Assembly: GCF_030064065.1 (NCBI RefSeq)
Contig: NZ_CP125946.1
Coordinates: forward strand, 1,736,001-1,800,000
From: Rothia sp. SD9660Na
GTDB lineage: Bacteria; Actinomycetota; Actinomycetes; Actinomycetales; Micrococcaceae
DNA length: 64,000 nucleotides
Reading direction: 5' to 3'
Part shown: positions 39,839 to 47,905 of the stretch, piece by piece
Layout: each line of letters starts with the position of its first letter
How positions within the stretch are numbered: the stretch's first letter is position 1
The notes under the pieces: model-generated
Told to the model about the DNA's origin: nothing
Seen by the model: only the letters and a program-made list of their open reading frames with translations
Database searches by the model: none
Position numbers and translations under genes: made by a program

Positions 39839-40090
39839 ATGGCCGTCAAGACCTACGAAGAGCGCCTCGCTTCCATGAAGGCAAACCGCACCAACAAGAC
39901 CGCCCCCAAGGGTCTCTACCACGCAAACATCAACGTCCTTAACCGCGAAACCCTTGAGGACGCCATGGAGAACCCCGACAAGTACCCCAACCTGACCGTC
40001 CGCGTCTCGGGCTACGCCGTCAACTTCGTGCGCCTCACCCGCGAGCAGCAGCTGGACGTACTCTCACGCACCTTCCACCACGGAGCCTAG
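39839..40090 (+). CDS. Autonomous glycyl-radical subunit (GrcA-like) of pyruvate formate-lyase
   Basis: 83 residues equal to the C-terminal end of Pfl[21 protein letters not shown] (25-44), then [19 protein letters not shown] with the radical glycine at G58, and the closing [14 protein letters not shown]. It resembles E. coli YfiD/GrcA, which replaces an oxygen-cleaved PflB C-terminus. Here the partner PflB has no radical domain of its own, so this protein should be obligatory. It has a strong AAGGAG site 6 bases before the ATG and lies 9 bases before pflA. A start at a different ATG is unlikely. Confidence 0.9.
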   Translation: MAVKTYEERLASMKANRTNKTAPKGLYHANINVLNRETLEDAMENPDKYPNLTVRVSGYAVNFVRLTREQQLDVLSRTFHHGA

Positions 40091-40099
40091 TGATTCTTC

Positions 40100-40981
40100 A
40101 TGTCACTTGATATCTCTCACGAGATAACCGATACCGCCGGCGAGCTAGCATTTGCTCCGCCGGCGGACCGGCATTCCGGGGCAGGCACCTGGGGCCTGGG
40201 CGAACTCACCGAACTCGAACGCTCCGCCCAACTCAAACTCATGCGCGAAGGGCAACTCGGCTCAGTGCACTCCTGGGAACTGGTCACCGCCGTCGACGGG
40301 CCCGGCACCCGCATGACCATCTTCATGAACGGCTGCCCCCTGCGCTGCCTCTACTGCCACAACCCCGACACCTTCAACATGAAGGACGGCAAACCCGTCA
40401 TGGCAGCCGACCTCATCAAAAAAATCAAGCGCATGCGCAAGGTCTTCAAAGCCACCGGCGGCGGCATCACCATCTCAGGCGGAGAAGTTCTCATGCAGCG
40501 CCCCTTCGCCGAGAATATCCTGATGAGCGCCAAATCCCTCGGTATCCATACCTGTATCGATACATCGGGCTTCCTCGGGGCCCACGCCTCTGACGAGTTC
40601 CTCGAGAACGTTGACCTGGTGCTGCTCGATGTGAAGTCAGGCTCTGAAGAGGTCTACCGGGAGCTCACCGGACGCGCCCTGCAGCCCACCATCGACTTCG
40701 GTGACAGGCTCTCGGCTCTGGGTAAGAAAATCTGGATCCGCTTCGTGCTGGTGCCCGGCTACACCGACGACCCCGACAACATCGAAAAGGTCGCCGACAT
40801 CGTCTGCCGCTGGCGCAACGTCGTCGAACGCGTTGAGGTACTTCCCTTCCACCAGATGGGCACCGACAAGTGGGAGTCCCTGGGCTACGACTACAAGCTC
40901 AAGGACGTGCACCCCCCCAGCAAGGAGGCCACCGAAGCCGCCCGCGACATCTTCCGCGCCCGAGGCCTCACCGTCTTCTAA
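40100..40981 (+). CDS. pflA: Pyruvate formate-lyase activating enzyme
   Basis: 293-residue radical-SAM enzyme that abstracts hydrogen from the PFL glycine. The cluster motif CxxxCxxC is at C79, C83 and C86 (NGCPLRCLYCHNPDTF), with the TGGGITISGGE motif near 114-124. The N-terminus carries about 45 extra residues compared with typical activases (core starts near GQLGSVHSWELVTAVDGPG), so translation might instead begin at an internal ATG (40244). It is the last gene of the cassette and ends at a strong terminator. Confidence 0.93.
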   Translation: MSLDISHEITDTAGELAFAPPADRHSGAGTWGLGELTELERSAQLKLMREGQLGSVHSWELVTAVDGPGTRMTIFMNGCPLRCLYCHNPDTFNMKDGKPVMAADLIKKIKRMRKVFKATGGGITISGGEVLMQRPFAENILMSAKSLGIHTCIDTSGFLGAHASDEFLENVDLVLLDVKSGSEEVYRELTGRALQPTIDFGDRLSALGKKIWIRFVLVPGYTDDPDNIEKVADIVCRWRNVVERVEVLPFHQMGTDKWESLGYDYKLKDVHPPSKEATEAARDIFRARGLTVF

Positions 40982-40996
40982 ATCTTTTTAAGAGTA

Positions 40997-41062
40997 AGGA
41001 CGCCCCGCCCCTCGCTATCCTGCCGATGGGCAGGAAAGCGAGGGGCGGGGCGTCCTCGTTTT
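40997..41062. terminator. Strong terminator between pflA and dxr
   Basis: A 20-bp perfect stem (AGGACGCCCCGCCCCTCGCT and its complement) has an inner TCCTGCC/GGCAGGA hairpin and is followed by CGTTTT on the plus strand. It serves converging pflA and dxr. Confidence 0.85.
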
Positions 41063-41086
41063 ATATCGAATCTAAAGGGCGGGAGC

Positions 41087-42391
41087 CTAGCCCTGCCCCA
41101 GAATCTCGTTGGCGCGGGTGCGGGCCCAGGCTTCCGCCTCCAGCACCGCTTCCAGAGTCAGAGAACCAGATTCGGCCAGGGCCGAAGAACTCGCGTGCTC
41201 ATCGAGCACCCGCCCGGTCGTCTCAATCATGTCGGTAAAACGAATAGCGCCGGCGTGGAAGGCAGCAACCGCCTCCTCATTCGCCGCGTTGAAGACCGCC
41301 GGGAAAGTACCGCCCCGCTGGCCCGCCCGCTTAATCATCTCCACCGCGGGGAAAGCCTTATTATCCAGGGGCTCAAAAGTCCACTCGGTAGCCTGCGACC
41401 AGTCGCAGGGCTGCGCGATACCCGGAATACGGTGGGGCCAGGTCAGCCCTAAGGCAATGGGCAGCAGCATGGTGGGCGGGGACGCCTGAGCCAGGGTCGA
41501 GCCGTCCACAAACTGCACCATAGAATGCACCACCGACTGGCGGTGAACCGTCACGTCAATACGGTCCAGGTCAATGCCGAAGAGGTGGTGGGCTTCCAGC
41601 ACCTCCAGAGCCTTATTGACCATAGAAGCCGAGTTGGTGGTCACCACAAGCCCCATGTCCCAGGTGGGGTGGGCCAGAGCCTGCGCCGGGGTGACCTCCC
41701 GCAGCTGCTCGTAGGTCATACCCCTAAAGGGCCCACCCGAGGCGGTCAGCACCAGCCGGTCGATCTCCCGGTCGGTGCCCGAGGCCAGGGCCTGAGCCAG
41801 AGCAGAATGCTCAGAATCCACCGGGATCATGGGCTGGTCCAGAGGCGAAGCGTCCACGGCAGCCTTGACTAGCTCACCACCGGCAATCAGCGATTCCTTG
41901 TTCGCCAGGGCCACCTGGGAACCGGCGTGCAGGGCAGCCAGGGTGGGTTCCAGGCCGATAGAGCCGGTGATGCCGTTGAGGACGACGTCCGCCCCGGTAC
42001 GGGCTGCGGCGGTTGCGGCGTCCGCCCCCCACTCAATCTGGGGGCTGTAGCCCGGTGCCAGCTCAGCCAGCAGCGAGCGCAGGGTGGCGGCGTCCGCTTC
42101 GGTGCCGCTGGTGGCGACCAGGTGCGGACGCAGGCGGGCGGCCTGCTCTGCCAACAGGGGTAGGGAGCGGGAGCCGGCTGAGAGGGCAGTGACGCGCACG
42201 GGAGCGTCGTCGCTGCCTGTGGAGGTTCCTGCCAGGGAGTTGAGGTGGTCGATGACCTGCACCCCCTGGGTGCCGATAGACCCGGTAGAGCCGAGCAGAG
42301 TGACCGTCCGCCCGCCGTGCAGGAAGTCTGCTAGCTGGTCGGTCAGTTGATCGCGGGAGACGCCGAAGCGCTGAGTTGAGCCAAATCGCAT
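41087..42391 (-). CDS. dxr: 1-deoxy-D-xylulose-5-phosphate reductoisomerase
   Basis: 434 residues, somewhat long because of a 25-residue N-terminal extension and a C-terminal tail. It makes 2-C-methyl-erythritol 4-phosphate in the MEP pathway. The NADPH motif VTLLGSTGSIGTQ is near residues 30-42, with ALANKESLIAGGE near 162-174, the metal/substrate segment IPVDSEHSALAQAL near 190-203 and TASGGPFRGM near 216-225. Family neighbours rseP and ispG lie beyond the pfl cassette. Confidence 0.95.
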   Translation of the reverse strand: MRFGSTQRFGVSRDQLTDQLADFLHGGRTVTLLGSTGSIGTQGVQVIDHLNSLAGTSTGSDDAPVRVTALSAGSRSLPLLAEQAARLRPHLVATSGTEADAATLRSLLAELAPGYSPQIEWGADAATAAARTGADVVLNGITGSIGLEPTLAALHAGSQVALANKESLIAGGELVKAAVDASPLDQPMIPVDSEHSALAQALASGTDREIDRLVLTASGGPFRGMTYEQLREVTPAQALAHPTWDMGLVVTTNSASMVNKALEVLEAHHLFGIDLDRIDVTVHRQSVVHSMVQFVDGSTLAQASPPTMLLPIALGLTWPHRIPGIAQPCDWSQATEWTFEPLDNKAFPAVEMIKRAGQRGGTFPAVFNAANEEAVAAFHAGAIRFTDMIETTGRVLDEHASSSALAESGSLTLEAVLEAEAWARTRANEILGQG

Positions 42392-42395
42392 GATT

Positions 42396-42551
42396 CTATT
42401 TTCTGGTGAGGTGGCGGGCAGGTCCTAGCAAGATGGTCCAGGAGCGACGAGAGGGGGAGGTTATCAGGTAGCGGTAGCCCCATAAAGCAAGGTGACCGGC
42501 GGTGGCAAGGGCCAGCCCACCGGCTAAGGTGGTGAGGGTAGTTTTCTTCAT
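42396..42551 (-). CDS. Small membrane protein between the ABC exporter and dxr
   Basis: A 51-residue frame starts at ATG 42551 (MKKTTLTTLAGGLALATAGH...) and ends 4 bases before the dxr start codon. One hydrophobic helix (about residues 5-27) is followed by a basic tail (SPSRRSW...ARHLTRK). The basic start, single helix and tight spacing to dxr support a real gene, but the ribosome-binding site is weak and no family is recognised. Confidence 0.5.
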   Translation of the reverse strand: MKKTTLTTLAGGLALATAGHLALWGYRYLITSPSRRSWTILLGPARHLTRK

Positions 42552-42570
42552 ACCTTAAGTTTTACACCCC

Positions 42571-42639
42571 GGTAGGTACCATCTGAGTGAGAAAAACCCA
42601 TCTAGTTGGTGGTCATTTCTTACTTAGATGGTACCTACC
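42571..42639. repeat. Palindromic repeat, copy 2
   Basis: A 24-base arm beginning GGTAGGTACCATCTGAGTGA pairs with the complement ending at 42639, with two G-T wobble positions. The right half GTTGGTGGTCATTTCTTACT through GATGGTACCTACC matches the element at 29414-29474 closely. It abuts the stop codon of the ABC exporter gene. Confidence 0.8.
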
Positions 42640-44477
42640 TAACCAACGATGTCGAAGCTCTGTAGCTTCTTCTTACTCGCCTTACCGCCGCTGTTCTGCA
42701 GGCCCAGCAATTCGGCATAGATACCGCCGGAGGCCGCCAGCTCGGCCGGGCTGCCCACCTCATCAATACGCCCTTCCTTGAGGGTGACGATACGGTCTAC
42801 CGTTGCGATGGTCGAAAGACGGTGGGCAATGATCAGTGAGGTGCGACCCTCCATCAGTTCTTCCAGACCCTTCTGCACCGCCCGCTCGGCCTTGGTGTCC
42901 AGGGCACTGGTAGCCTCATCCAGAATCAGAATCGGGGCGTCCTTGAGCATGGCCCGGGCAATAGCGATACGCTGCTTCTGGCCGCCCGAGAGCTTCAGGC
43001 CGCGCTCGCCGATGAGCGACTTGTAGCCGTCAGCAAACTTCGAGATGAAATCGTGGGCGTTCGCCTTAGTAGCAGCCTCGATAATCTGCTCCCGGGTAGC
43101 GTCGGGCCAGCCGTAGGCAATGTTCTCAGCAATGGTGCCCGAGAAGAGCGAGGCGTCCTGGAAGACCATGCCAATCAGCGAGCGCACCTGCGCCAGGTCG
43201 CTGCTGGCAATATCCATGCCGTCAACCAGTACCCGGCCCTCGCGCGGATCATACAGGCCCTCAAGCAGGGCCATGAGGGTTGACTTGCCCCCGCCGGACT
43301 CCCCCACAAAGGCAATACGCTCACCACGCTTCACCGCCAGATCAATCCCGTGCAGCACATCTGCTTCGCCCTCGTAGCCGAAGGTTACGCCCTCAAAGCG
43401 GACGAGTTCGGCCCCGGGTTCAGCGGTGAGGCTGGTGGCAGCAGCTTTAGTAGCGGAATCCGGACGCTCCCCGGCAGCCCCGGCGGTAATGGCTAGGGCG
43501 CGGGCGTCCGATTGCCGTTCCATGACCTCGAAGTAGTCCTTAGAACCGGCGATAGCGCGCTGGGCGGTATCCACAATCCAGGAGAGTGAATTGATAGGGG
43601 CTACCGCCATGGCCAACAACTGAATGAGCAGCACCATGTCACCGATAGTGAAGTCGCCTGCCAGGGTGCGCAGGAAAATCAGCAGGTAGAGGGCAAAGAA
43701 GATGAGGTTGAGGAAGGAGAGACGGGCAACGTCCATGGAGTGCCAGAACTTAGACTGGGCGCGGGTGAGCCCGATGGTCTTTTCGAAACGACCACCGAAA
43801 TCAGTGAGCTCTCGGCGCTCGCGGCCGAAGGACTTGACCACGCGAATCTGCCCGATAACCTCGGCAAAGCGGCCGGATGCAATGTCGATGTTCTCGTTCT
43901 TCTCGCCTTCCCAGACCTGCCATTTTTCGCTGGTTTTGCTGGTGAGCCAGAAGTAGACCGGGAAGATGATAATGAGCAGCAGCCCCAGGGGCCAGTAGTA
44001 GATAGAGCTAATCACAATCACCGAGACAGTAGTGAGCACCAGGGAGATAAAGGTGTTGCTCATGGTTTTGACGAAGTTGGTGACTTCGGTGATAGAGCGG
44101 TTGAGCCGGGCGATGATGGTGCCGGTGAGCTCAGTGTCGAAGTAAGACAGCGGCAACGAGAGTAGCTTCTCGTAGTAGCGCACCGACAGGATGGTGCGCA
44201 TGCGCTGGCTCATCACATCACCGATATAACCGCCGATGTTGGTGGTCAGCACGCTCACCAGCTGGGCTGCCAGGTAGGCAACCGCGAACCAGGCGATGGC
44301 TGTGCCGGTGGTGGGGGCTGAACCGTTCAGGTGCCCCACGACAGCATCGGTTGCCCCCGAAATAATGAAGGGGGCCAACAGGGAGGTTGCGCTGGTGAGT
44401 ACCGCACAGATGATGATTCCTACGAAGTAGGGCCATAGCTCTTTTGTGGCTCTAACAATTCTGGCGATGCTTTTCAT
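42639..44477 (-). CDS. ABC exporter, fused membrane and ATPase domains
   Basis: 612 residues. It has a six-helix exporter domain (about 15-310) and an ATP-binding domain with Walker A GESGGGKST near 393-401, signature LSGGQKQR near 496-503 and Walker B ILILDEATSALD near 517-528. It forms a homodimer or a dimer with an unseen partner and exports lipids, drugs or peptides; the MsbA/LmrA group looks the same. The substrate is not clear from sequence. It is a single gene with a hairpin repeat at its end. Confidence 0.93.
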   Translation of the reverse strand: MKSIARIVRATKELWPYFVGIIICAVLTSATSLLAPFIISGATDAVVGHLNGSAPTTGTAIAWFAVAYLAAQLVSVLTTNIGGYIGDVMSQRMRTILSVRYYEKLLSLPLSYFDTELTGTIIARLNRSITEVTNFVKTMSNTFISLVLTTVSVIVISSIYYWPLGLLLIIIFPVYFWLTSKTSEKWQVWEGEKNENIDIASGRFAEVIGQIRVVKSFGRERRELTDFGGRFEKTIGLTRAQSKFWHSMDVARLSFLNLIFFALYLLIFLRTLAGDFTIGDMVLLIQLLAMAVAPINSLSWIVDTAQRAIAGSKDYFEVMERQSDARALAITAGAAGERPDSATKAAATSLTAEPGAELVRFEGVTFGYEGEADVLHGIDLAVKRGERIAFVGESGGGKSTLMALLEGLYDPREGRVLVDGMDIASSDLAQVRSLIGMVFQDASLFSGTIAENIAYGWPDATREQIIEAATKANAHDFISKFADGYKSLIGERGLKLSGGQKQRIAIARAMLKDAPILILDEATSALDTKAERAVQKGLEELMEGRTSLIIAHRLSTIATVDRIVTLKEGRIDEVGSPAELAASGGIYAELLGLQNSGGKASKKKLQSFDIVG

Positions 44478-44583
44478 GAAGGTCCCTACCTGCCGGTGTT
44501 CTTGTGGTGCCCCACTACCCTACCGCCGGTGTCCGCCCACCTGGTTGAGGGGGCGGTGTTCTTTTGCCCACGCGGGTAGCACA

Positions 44584-44631
44584 AAGCCCCGGTGGGCGCC
44601 TGCTTTGGTGCGAGGACGCCCGCCGGGGCTT
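44584..44631 (-). terminator. Terminator of the GlsB-type gene
   Basis: Arms AAGCCCCGG..GGGCG and CGCCC..CCGGGGCTT pair; the stem is followed on the minus strand by TTGTG. It lies 28 bases past the stop at 44659. Confidence 0.65.
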
Positions 44632-44658
44632 GGGTGCTTAGGGGTAAGCTACTAGGGC

Positions 44659-44922
44659 TTAGGCCTTGTTCTTGGTGATGGCACCGTAAATCCAGAGGAC
44701 CAGCAGTGAGCCTACAACGGCGGTGAAGAGGGTGCCGATGCTGAAGCTCTGGATGCCGTCTGACAGGCCGGGGATGAAGCTACCGATAAAGCCACCGAGA
44801 AGCGCACCTACGATACCGAGCACCATGGTGACCAGGATGCCACCGCCCTGCTTACCGGGCATAATCAGCTTTGCGAGGGCACCAGCAATGAGACCAAGAA
44901 CGATCCAACCGAAAATTGACAT
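44659..44922 (-). CDS. GlsB/YeaQ/YmgE family stress-response membrane protein
   Basis: 87 residues, three short hydrophobic helices with Gly-rich packing (GWIVLGLIAGALAKLIMPGK, GGGILVTMVLGIVGALLGGF). This is the Transglycosylase-associated (Tgas) protein family, small inner-membrane proteins linked to stress and general growth. A GAAGGAAAAC site precedes the ATG. It is flanked by hairpins on both sides, so probably a single-gene unit. Confidence 0.88.
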   Translation of the reverse strand: MSIFGWIVLGLIAGALAKLIMPGKQGGGILVTMVLGIVGALLGGFIGSFIPGLSDGIQSFSIGTLFTAVVGSLLVLWIYGAITKNKA

Positions 44923-45067
44923 GTTTTCCTTCTTTCATAGAGTTACGGGGGTGAGCCCGAATTGTTCAGCGTACTTCTAGTTTATATCAAAGTCCAAGAT
45001 AAAGCTAAGCAAGCTACAAGTGTGCTGGCTTACTACTTCCCCGCGTTACACCCTCGACCCCACACAG

Positions 45068-45118
45068 AAACCCCCACCACCAGCCAACCTCGTTACGGAT
45101 TGGCGGCGATGGGGGTTT
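45068..45118 (-). terminator. Terminator of the acetate symporter unit
   Basis: AAACCCCCA pairs with TGGGGGTTT, with an inner CCAACC/GGATTGG pairing. It lies 26 bases past the symporter stop on the minus strand. The following sequence is TCTGTG rather than a U-run, so termination may be partial. Confidence 0.55.
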
Positions 45119-45143
45119 GCAGCGAGTGTAAACTCACCAAACC

Positions 45144-46769
45144 TTAGTGGTCGATAGCTCCTTCGGCACCAACGCCGGTGAGGGATCGAACTTCCATCTC
45201 AGCCTGCTTGATTTCATCTTCCTTATCGCCACCGAGTGAGCCCAAGAAACCCAGCAGGAAGGCTGCGGGAATCGCTACGATACCGGGGTTAGCCAGGGGG
45301 AACCAGGCGAAGTCAGCACCGGGAATCATAGAGGTCTCAGCACCGGATATGACCGGGGAGAAGATGATGAGGATGACGGAGATACTCAGGCCACCGTACA
45401 TAGACCAGAGGGCGCCTCGGGTCTTGAAGCCCTTCCAGAAGAGGGAATAGACGATGGTGGGCAGGTTAGCTGAGGCAGCTACTGCGAAGGCCAGGGCCAC
45501 CAGGGAGGCTACGTTCTGCCCCTGGGCGCCGATACCACCTGCAATAGACAACAGACCAATCACGACCACAGTGGTTTTTGCTACGCGGATTTCCTTGGCC
45601 GGGTCAGCATTACCCTTGCAGATAACATTGGTGTAGATATCGTGGGCAAAGGAGGCGGACGCGGTAATCGCCAGACCCGCAACCACGGCCAGGATGGTTG
45701 CGAAAGCAACCGCCGCGATAACACCCATTAGTAGGGAGCCACCCAGTTCAAAGGCCAGCAGGGGGGCTGCCGAGTTGACGCCGCCGGGAGCTGCCTTGAT
45801 GGCGTCCGCACCCACCAGGGCTGCTGCGCCGAAGCCGAGCACCAGGGTAAAGAGGTAGAAGAGGCCGATCAGCACGATCGCCCAGACCACCGACTTACGG
45901 GCCTCCTTAGCGGTAGGAACGGTGTAGAAACGCATGAGCACGTGGGGCAGGCCAGCTGCACCGAAGACCAGAGCCAGAGACAGGGAGATGAAGTCCAGCT
46001 TGGTCAGGTCATTCAGGCCGTACTTGAGGCCGGGCTCAAGAATCTTCTCGTTACCACCGGAGGTTTCAACCGCAGCACCGAGCATTGCGGAGAAGTTGAA
46101 ACCGTAGATTGCCAGAATCCAGACGGTCATAATGGCAACACCAGAGACCAACAGAACAGCCTTGATAATCTGCACCCAGGTGGTGCCCTTCATACCGCCA
46201 ATCAGAACGTAAACAATCATGAGTACGCCCACGATGATGATGACCAGCGACTGGCCAGCTTTGGAGCTAATACCCATCAGCAGGGAAACCAGGGCACCTG
46301 CACCGGCCATCTGGGCCAGCAGGTAGAAGAGGGTAACAGCCAGGGTTGAGATACAGGCGGCGATTCGGACGGGGCGCTGGCGCAGGCGGAAGGAGAGCAC
46401 ATCTGCCATGGTGAACTTACCGGTATTGCGCAGGGGCTCAGCCACCAGCAGCAGGGCTACCAGCCAGGCAACCAGGAAGCCGATGGAGTAGAGGAAGCCG
46501 TCATACCCCTGCAGGGCAATAGCGCCCACGATGCCGAGGAAGGAGGCCGCTGAGAGGTAGTCACCCGCGATAGCCAGACCGTTCTGGGTACCGCTAAAGG
46601 AGCGGCCACCGGCATAGTAGTCAGCTGCGGTTTTGTTGTTCTTAGAGGCGCGAAGCACCACCACCATGGTAGCCAGCACGAAGGCACCGAATACTGCCAT
46701 GTTTACCCAGGGGGTGCCCACGGTCTGAGTGCTAGCTTCTGCAGCCAGCAGAGTTCCTGTTGACGTCAT
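45144..46769 (-). CDS. actP: Cation/acetate symporter (solute:sodium symporter family)
   Basis: 541 residues, about 13 membrane helices. Family signatures include the GLAIAGDYLSAASFLGIVGAI start, GGMKGTTWVQIIKAVLL and GLPHVLMRFYTVPTAKEARKS near 275-295. Members import acetate or other short monocarboxylates with sodium or protons. The start is the ATG at 46769, with AAGGGG upstream; a GTG three codons earlier overlaps that site. It overlaps closely with an upstream DUF485 gene, the standard yjcH-actP pair. Confidence 0.92.
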   Translation of the reverse strand: MTSTGTLLAAEASTQTVGTPWVNMAVFGAFVLATMVVVLRASKNNKTAADYYAGGRSFSGTQNGLAIAGDYLSAASFLGIVGAIALQGYDGFLYSIGFLVAWLVALLLVAEPLRNTGKFTMADVLSFRLRQRPVRIAACISTLAVTLFYLLAQMAGAGALVSLLMGISSKAGQSLVIIIVGVLMIVYVLIGGMKGTTWVQIIKAVLLVSGVAIMTVWILAIYGFNFSAMLGAAVETSGGNEKILEPGLKYGLNDLTKLDFISLSLALVFGAAGLPHVLMRFYTVPTAKEARKSVVWAIVLIGLFYLFTLVLGFGAAALVGADAIKAAPGGVNSAAPLLAFELGGSLLMGVIAAVAFATILAVVAGLAITASASFAHDIYTNVICKGNADPAKEIRVAKTTVVVIGLLSIAGGIGAQGQNVASLVALAFAVAASANLPTIVYSLFWKGFKTRGALWSMYGGLSISVILIIFSPVISGAETSMIPGADFAWFPLANPGIVAIPAAFLLGFLGSLGGDKEDEIKQAEMEVRSLTGVGAEGAIDH

Positions 46770-46781
46770 GAGATTCACCCC

Positions 46782-47153
46782 TTAGTGAGTCTTGTGGGCG
46801 TAGTGCCCTGCTTCAATGTCAGCGCGAAGGCTGCTCGCGCGCGGATCAAGCTTCTTATTGGCAAAAGCCACGTACCAGCCAGTGATGGTGAAGGTGGTAA
46901 CGAACTGCAAAAGACCAAAAATAATGCCGATATTGACGTTACCCAGCACCTTGGTTGCCATGAAACCGGGGGCATACACCGCCAGAATCACATACAGCAG
47001 GTACCAAACCAAGAACGCCACAGTCATGGGAAAAACGAAGGACCTGTGGGTTGCGCGAAGCTCTTTAAACTCACCACTCTTCTGAGCGGCCCGGAAGTCG
47101 ACATGCTCAGCGTCGATAACGGGCTGGTGAGACTCTGGTGATGTGCGTGCCAT
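46782..47153 (-). CDS. DUF485 membrane protein (YjcH type)
   Basis: 123 residues with two hydrophobic helices (about 42-64 and 75-97), preceded by the family segment FKELRATHRSFVFPMT. The start is the ATG at 47153, preceded by GGAGG at an ideal distance; a GTG lies one codon upstream. DUF485 proteins are always paired with acetate symporters and are thought to aid their activity or assembly. Its stop is 12 bases before the symporter start, so the two are cotranslated. Confidence 0.9.
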   Translation of the reverse strand: MARTSPESHQPVIDAEHVDFRAAQKSGEFKELRATHRSFVFPMTVAFLVWYLLYVILAVYAPGFMATKVLGNVNIGIIFGLLQFVTTFTITGWYVAFANKKLDPRASSLRADIEAGHYAHKTH

Positions 47154-47221
47154 CACTACCTCCTTTGTGTAACTGAAAACACATTAGCCTGTTATCTGCA
47201 TTACATACAAGTATCTGGACT

Positions 47222-47262
47222 AAAAAGTGCGGACCACCTGAAATATTTCAAGTGGTCCGCAC
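47222..47262 (-). terminator. Intrinsic terminator of the DivIVA-like gene
   Basis: An 11-bp perfect stem GTGCGGACCAC with its complement and inner TGAAATATTTCA palindrome is followed on the minus strand by TTTTTA. It lies 18 bases past the stop at 47281. Confidence 0.85.
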
Positions 47263-47280
47263 AATTCAGCTTTTCTTCGC

Positions 47281-47874
47281 TTACTGGGCCGTATCGTTGA
47301 GGTACTCGATTGCTCGATCCAAGAAAGCATCAACCTGGGTTTCCTCGTAGCAGAGATCCCCCGTTGCCGGGCTAAAAGCAGCCGACCTGACATCGGCGGG
47401 GGCGAGGACGTCCGCCCCCTCAAGGTGGGCAAGGAGACGATCGCAAAGAGCATCAACTTCCTTAGTGAAGTAGCCCTTGGTCAGCTTCTTGGCAGGTCTG
47501 CGGAAGCGCTGCCCGGCCGGGCGCTCTAGGCGGCCAAGCAGCAGTTCCCGCAATTCCTGCACTGCCTGGTCCCAGGTCCCCTGCCCGTAGCGCTGTACGT
47601 ACAGGTGGCGTTCCAGCTCGCAGAAGCGGTCTTCGACCTTATCGAGAGCCGCGTCCACGTCATCTGGAGCGTAGCCGCCCTTCTCTGGCTCAAAAACCGC
47701 CTCGCGCACTGTGCGTGAGGTGTGCACGTCCGCACCCAGCTCAGCGCCTGAGAGCATTAACTCATAGTCGTCAGCCAGACGGGTGAAGAAGGAGTCCACG
47801 GCAGCTACCGAGTAGCCCTCTTCGCGAGAGCCAACCCGGCGAAACTCACCGGACGATTCAGCCTGATGTTTCAT
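47281..47874 (-). CDS. DivIVA-domain-containing protein
   Basis: 197 residues with two DivIVA-like segments: FRRVGSREEGYSVAAVDSFFTRL near 11-33, and a related FRRPAKKLTKGYFTKEVDALCDRL near 122-146. Each has a short helical stretch after it (ELERHLYVQRYG). The repeat of the GY-x-x-x-x-VD pattern suggests two membrane-binding hooks. It lies downstream of cdsA, the conserved place for such genes in actinobacteria. A role at poles or septa is inference; it is far shorter than Wag31. Confidence 0.75.
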   Translation of the reverse strand: MKHQAESSGEFRRVGSREEGYSVAAVDSFFTRLADDYELMLSGAELGADVHTSRTVREAVFEPEKGGYAPDDVDAALDKVEDRFCELERHLYVQRYGQGTWDQAVQELRELLLGRLERPAGQRFRRPAKKLTKGYFTKEVDALCDRLLAHLEGADVLAPADVRSAAFSPATGDLCYEETQVDAFLDRAIEYLNDTAQ

Positions 47875-47905
47875 TGAGCCTCCAAATATCTGGTAGCGCC
47901 CGCCT

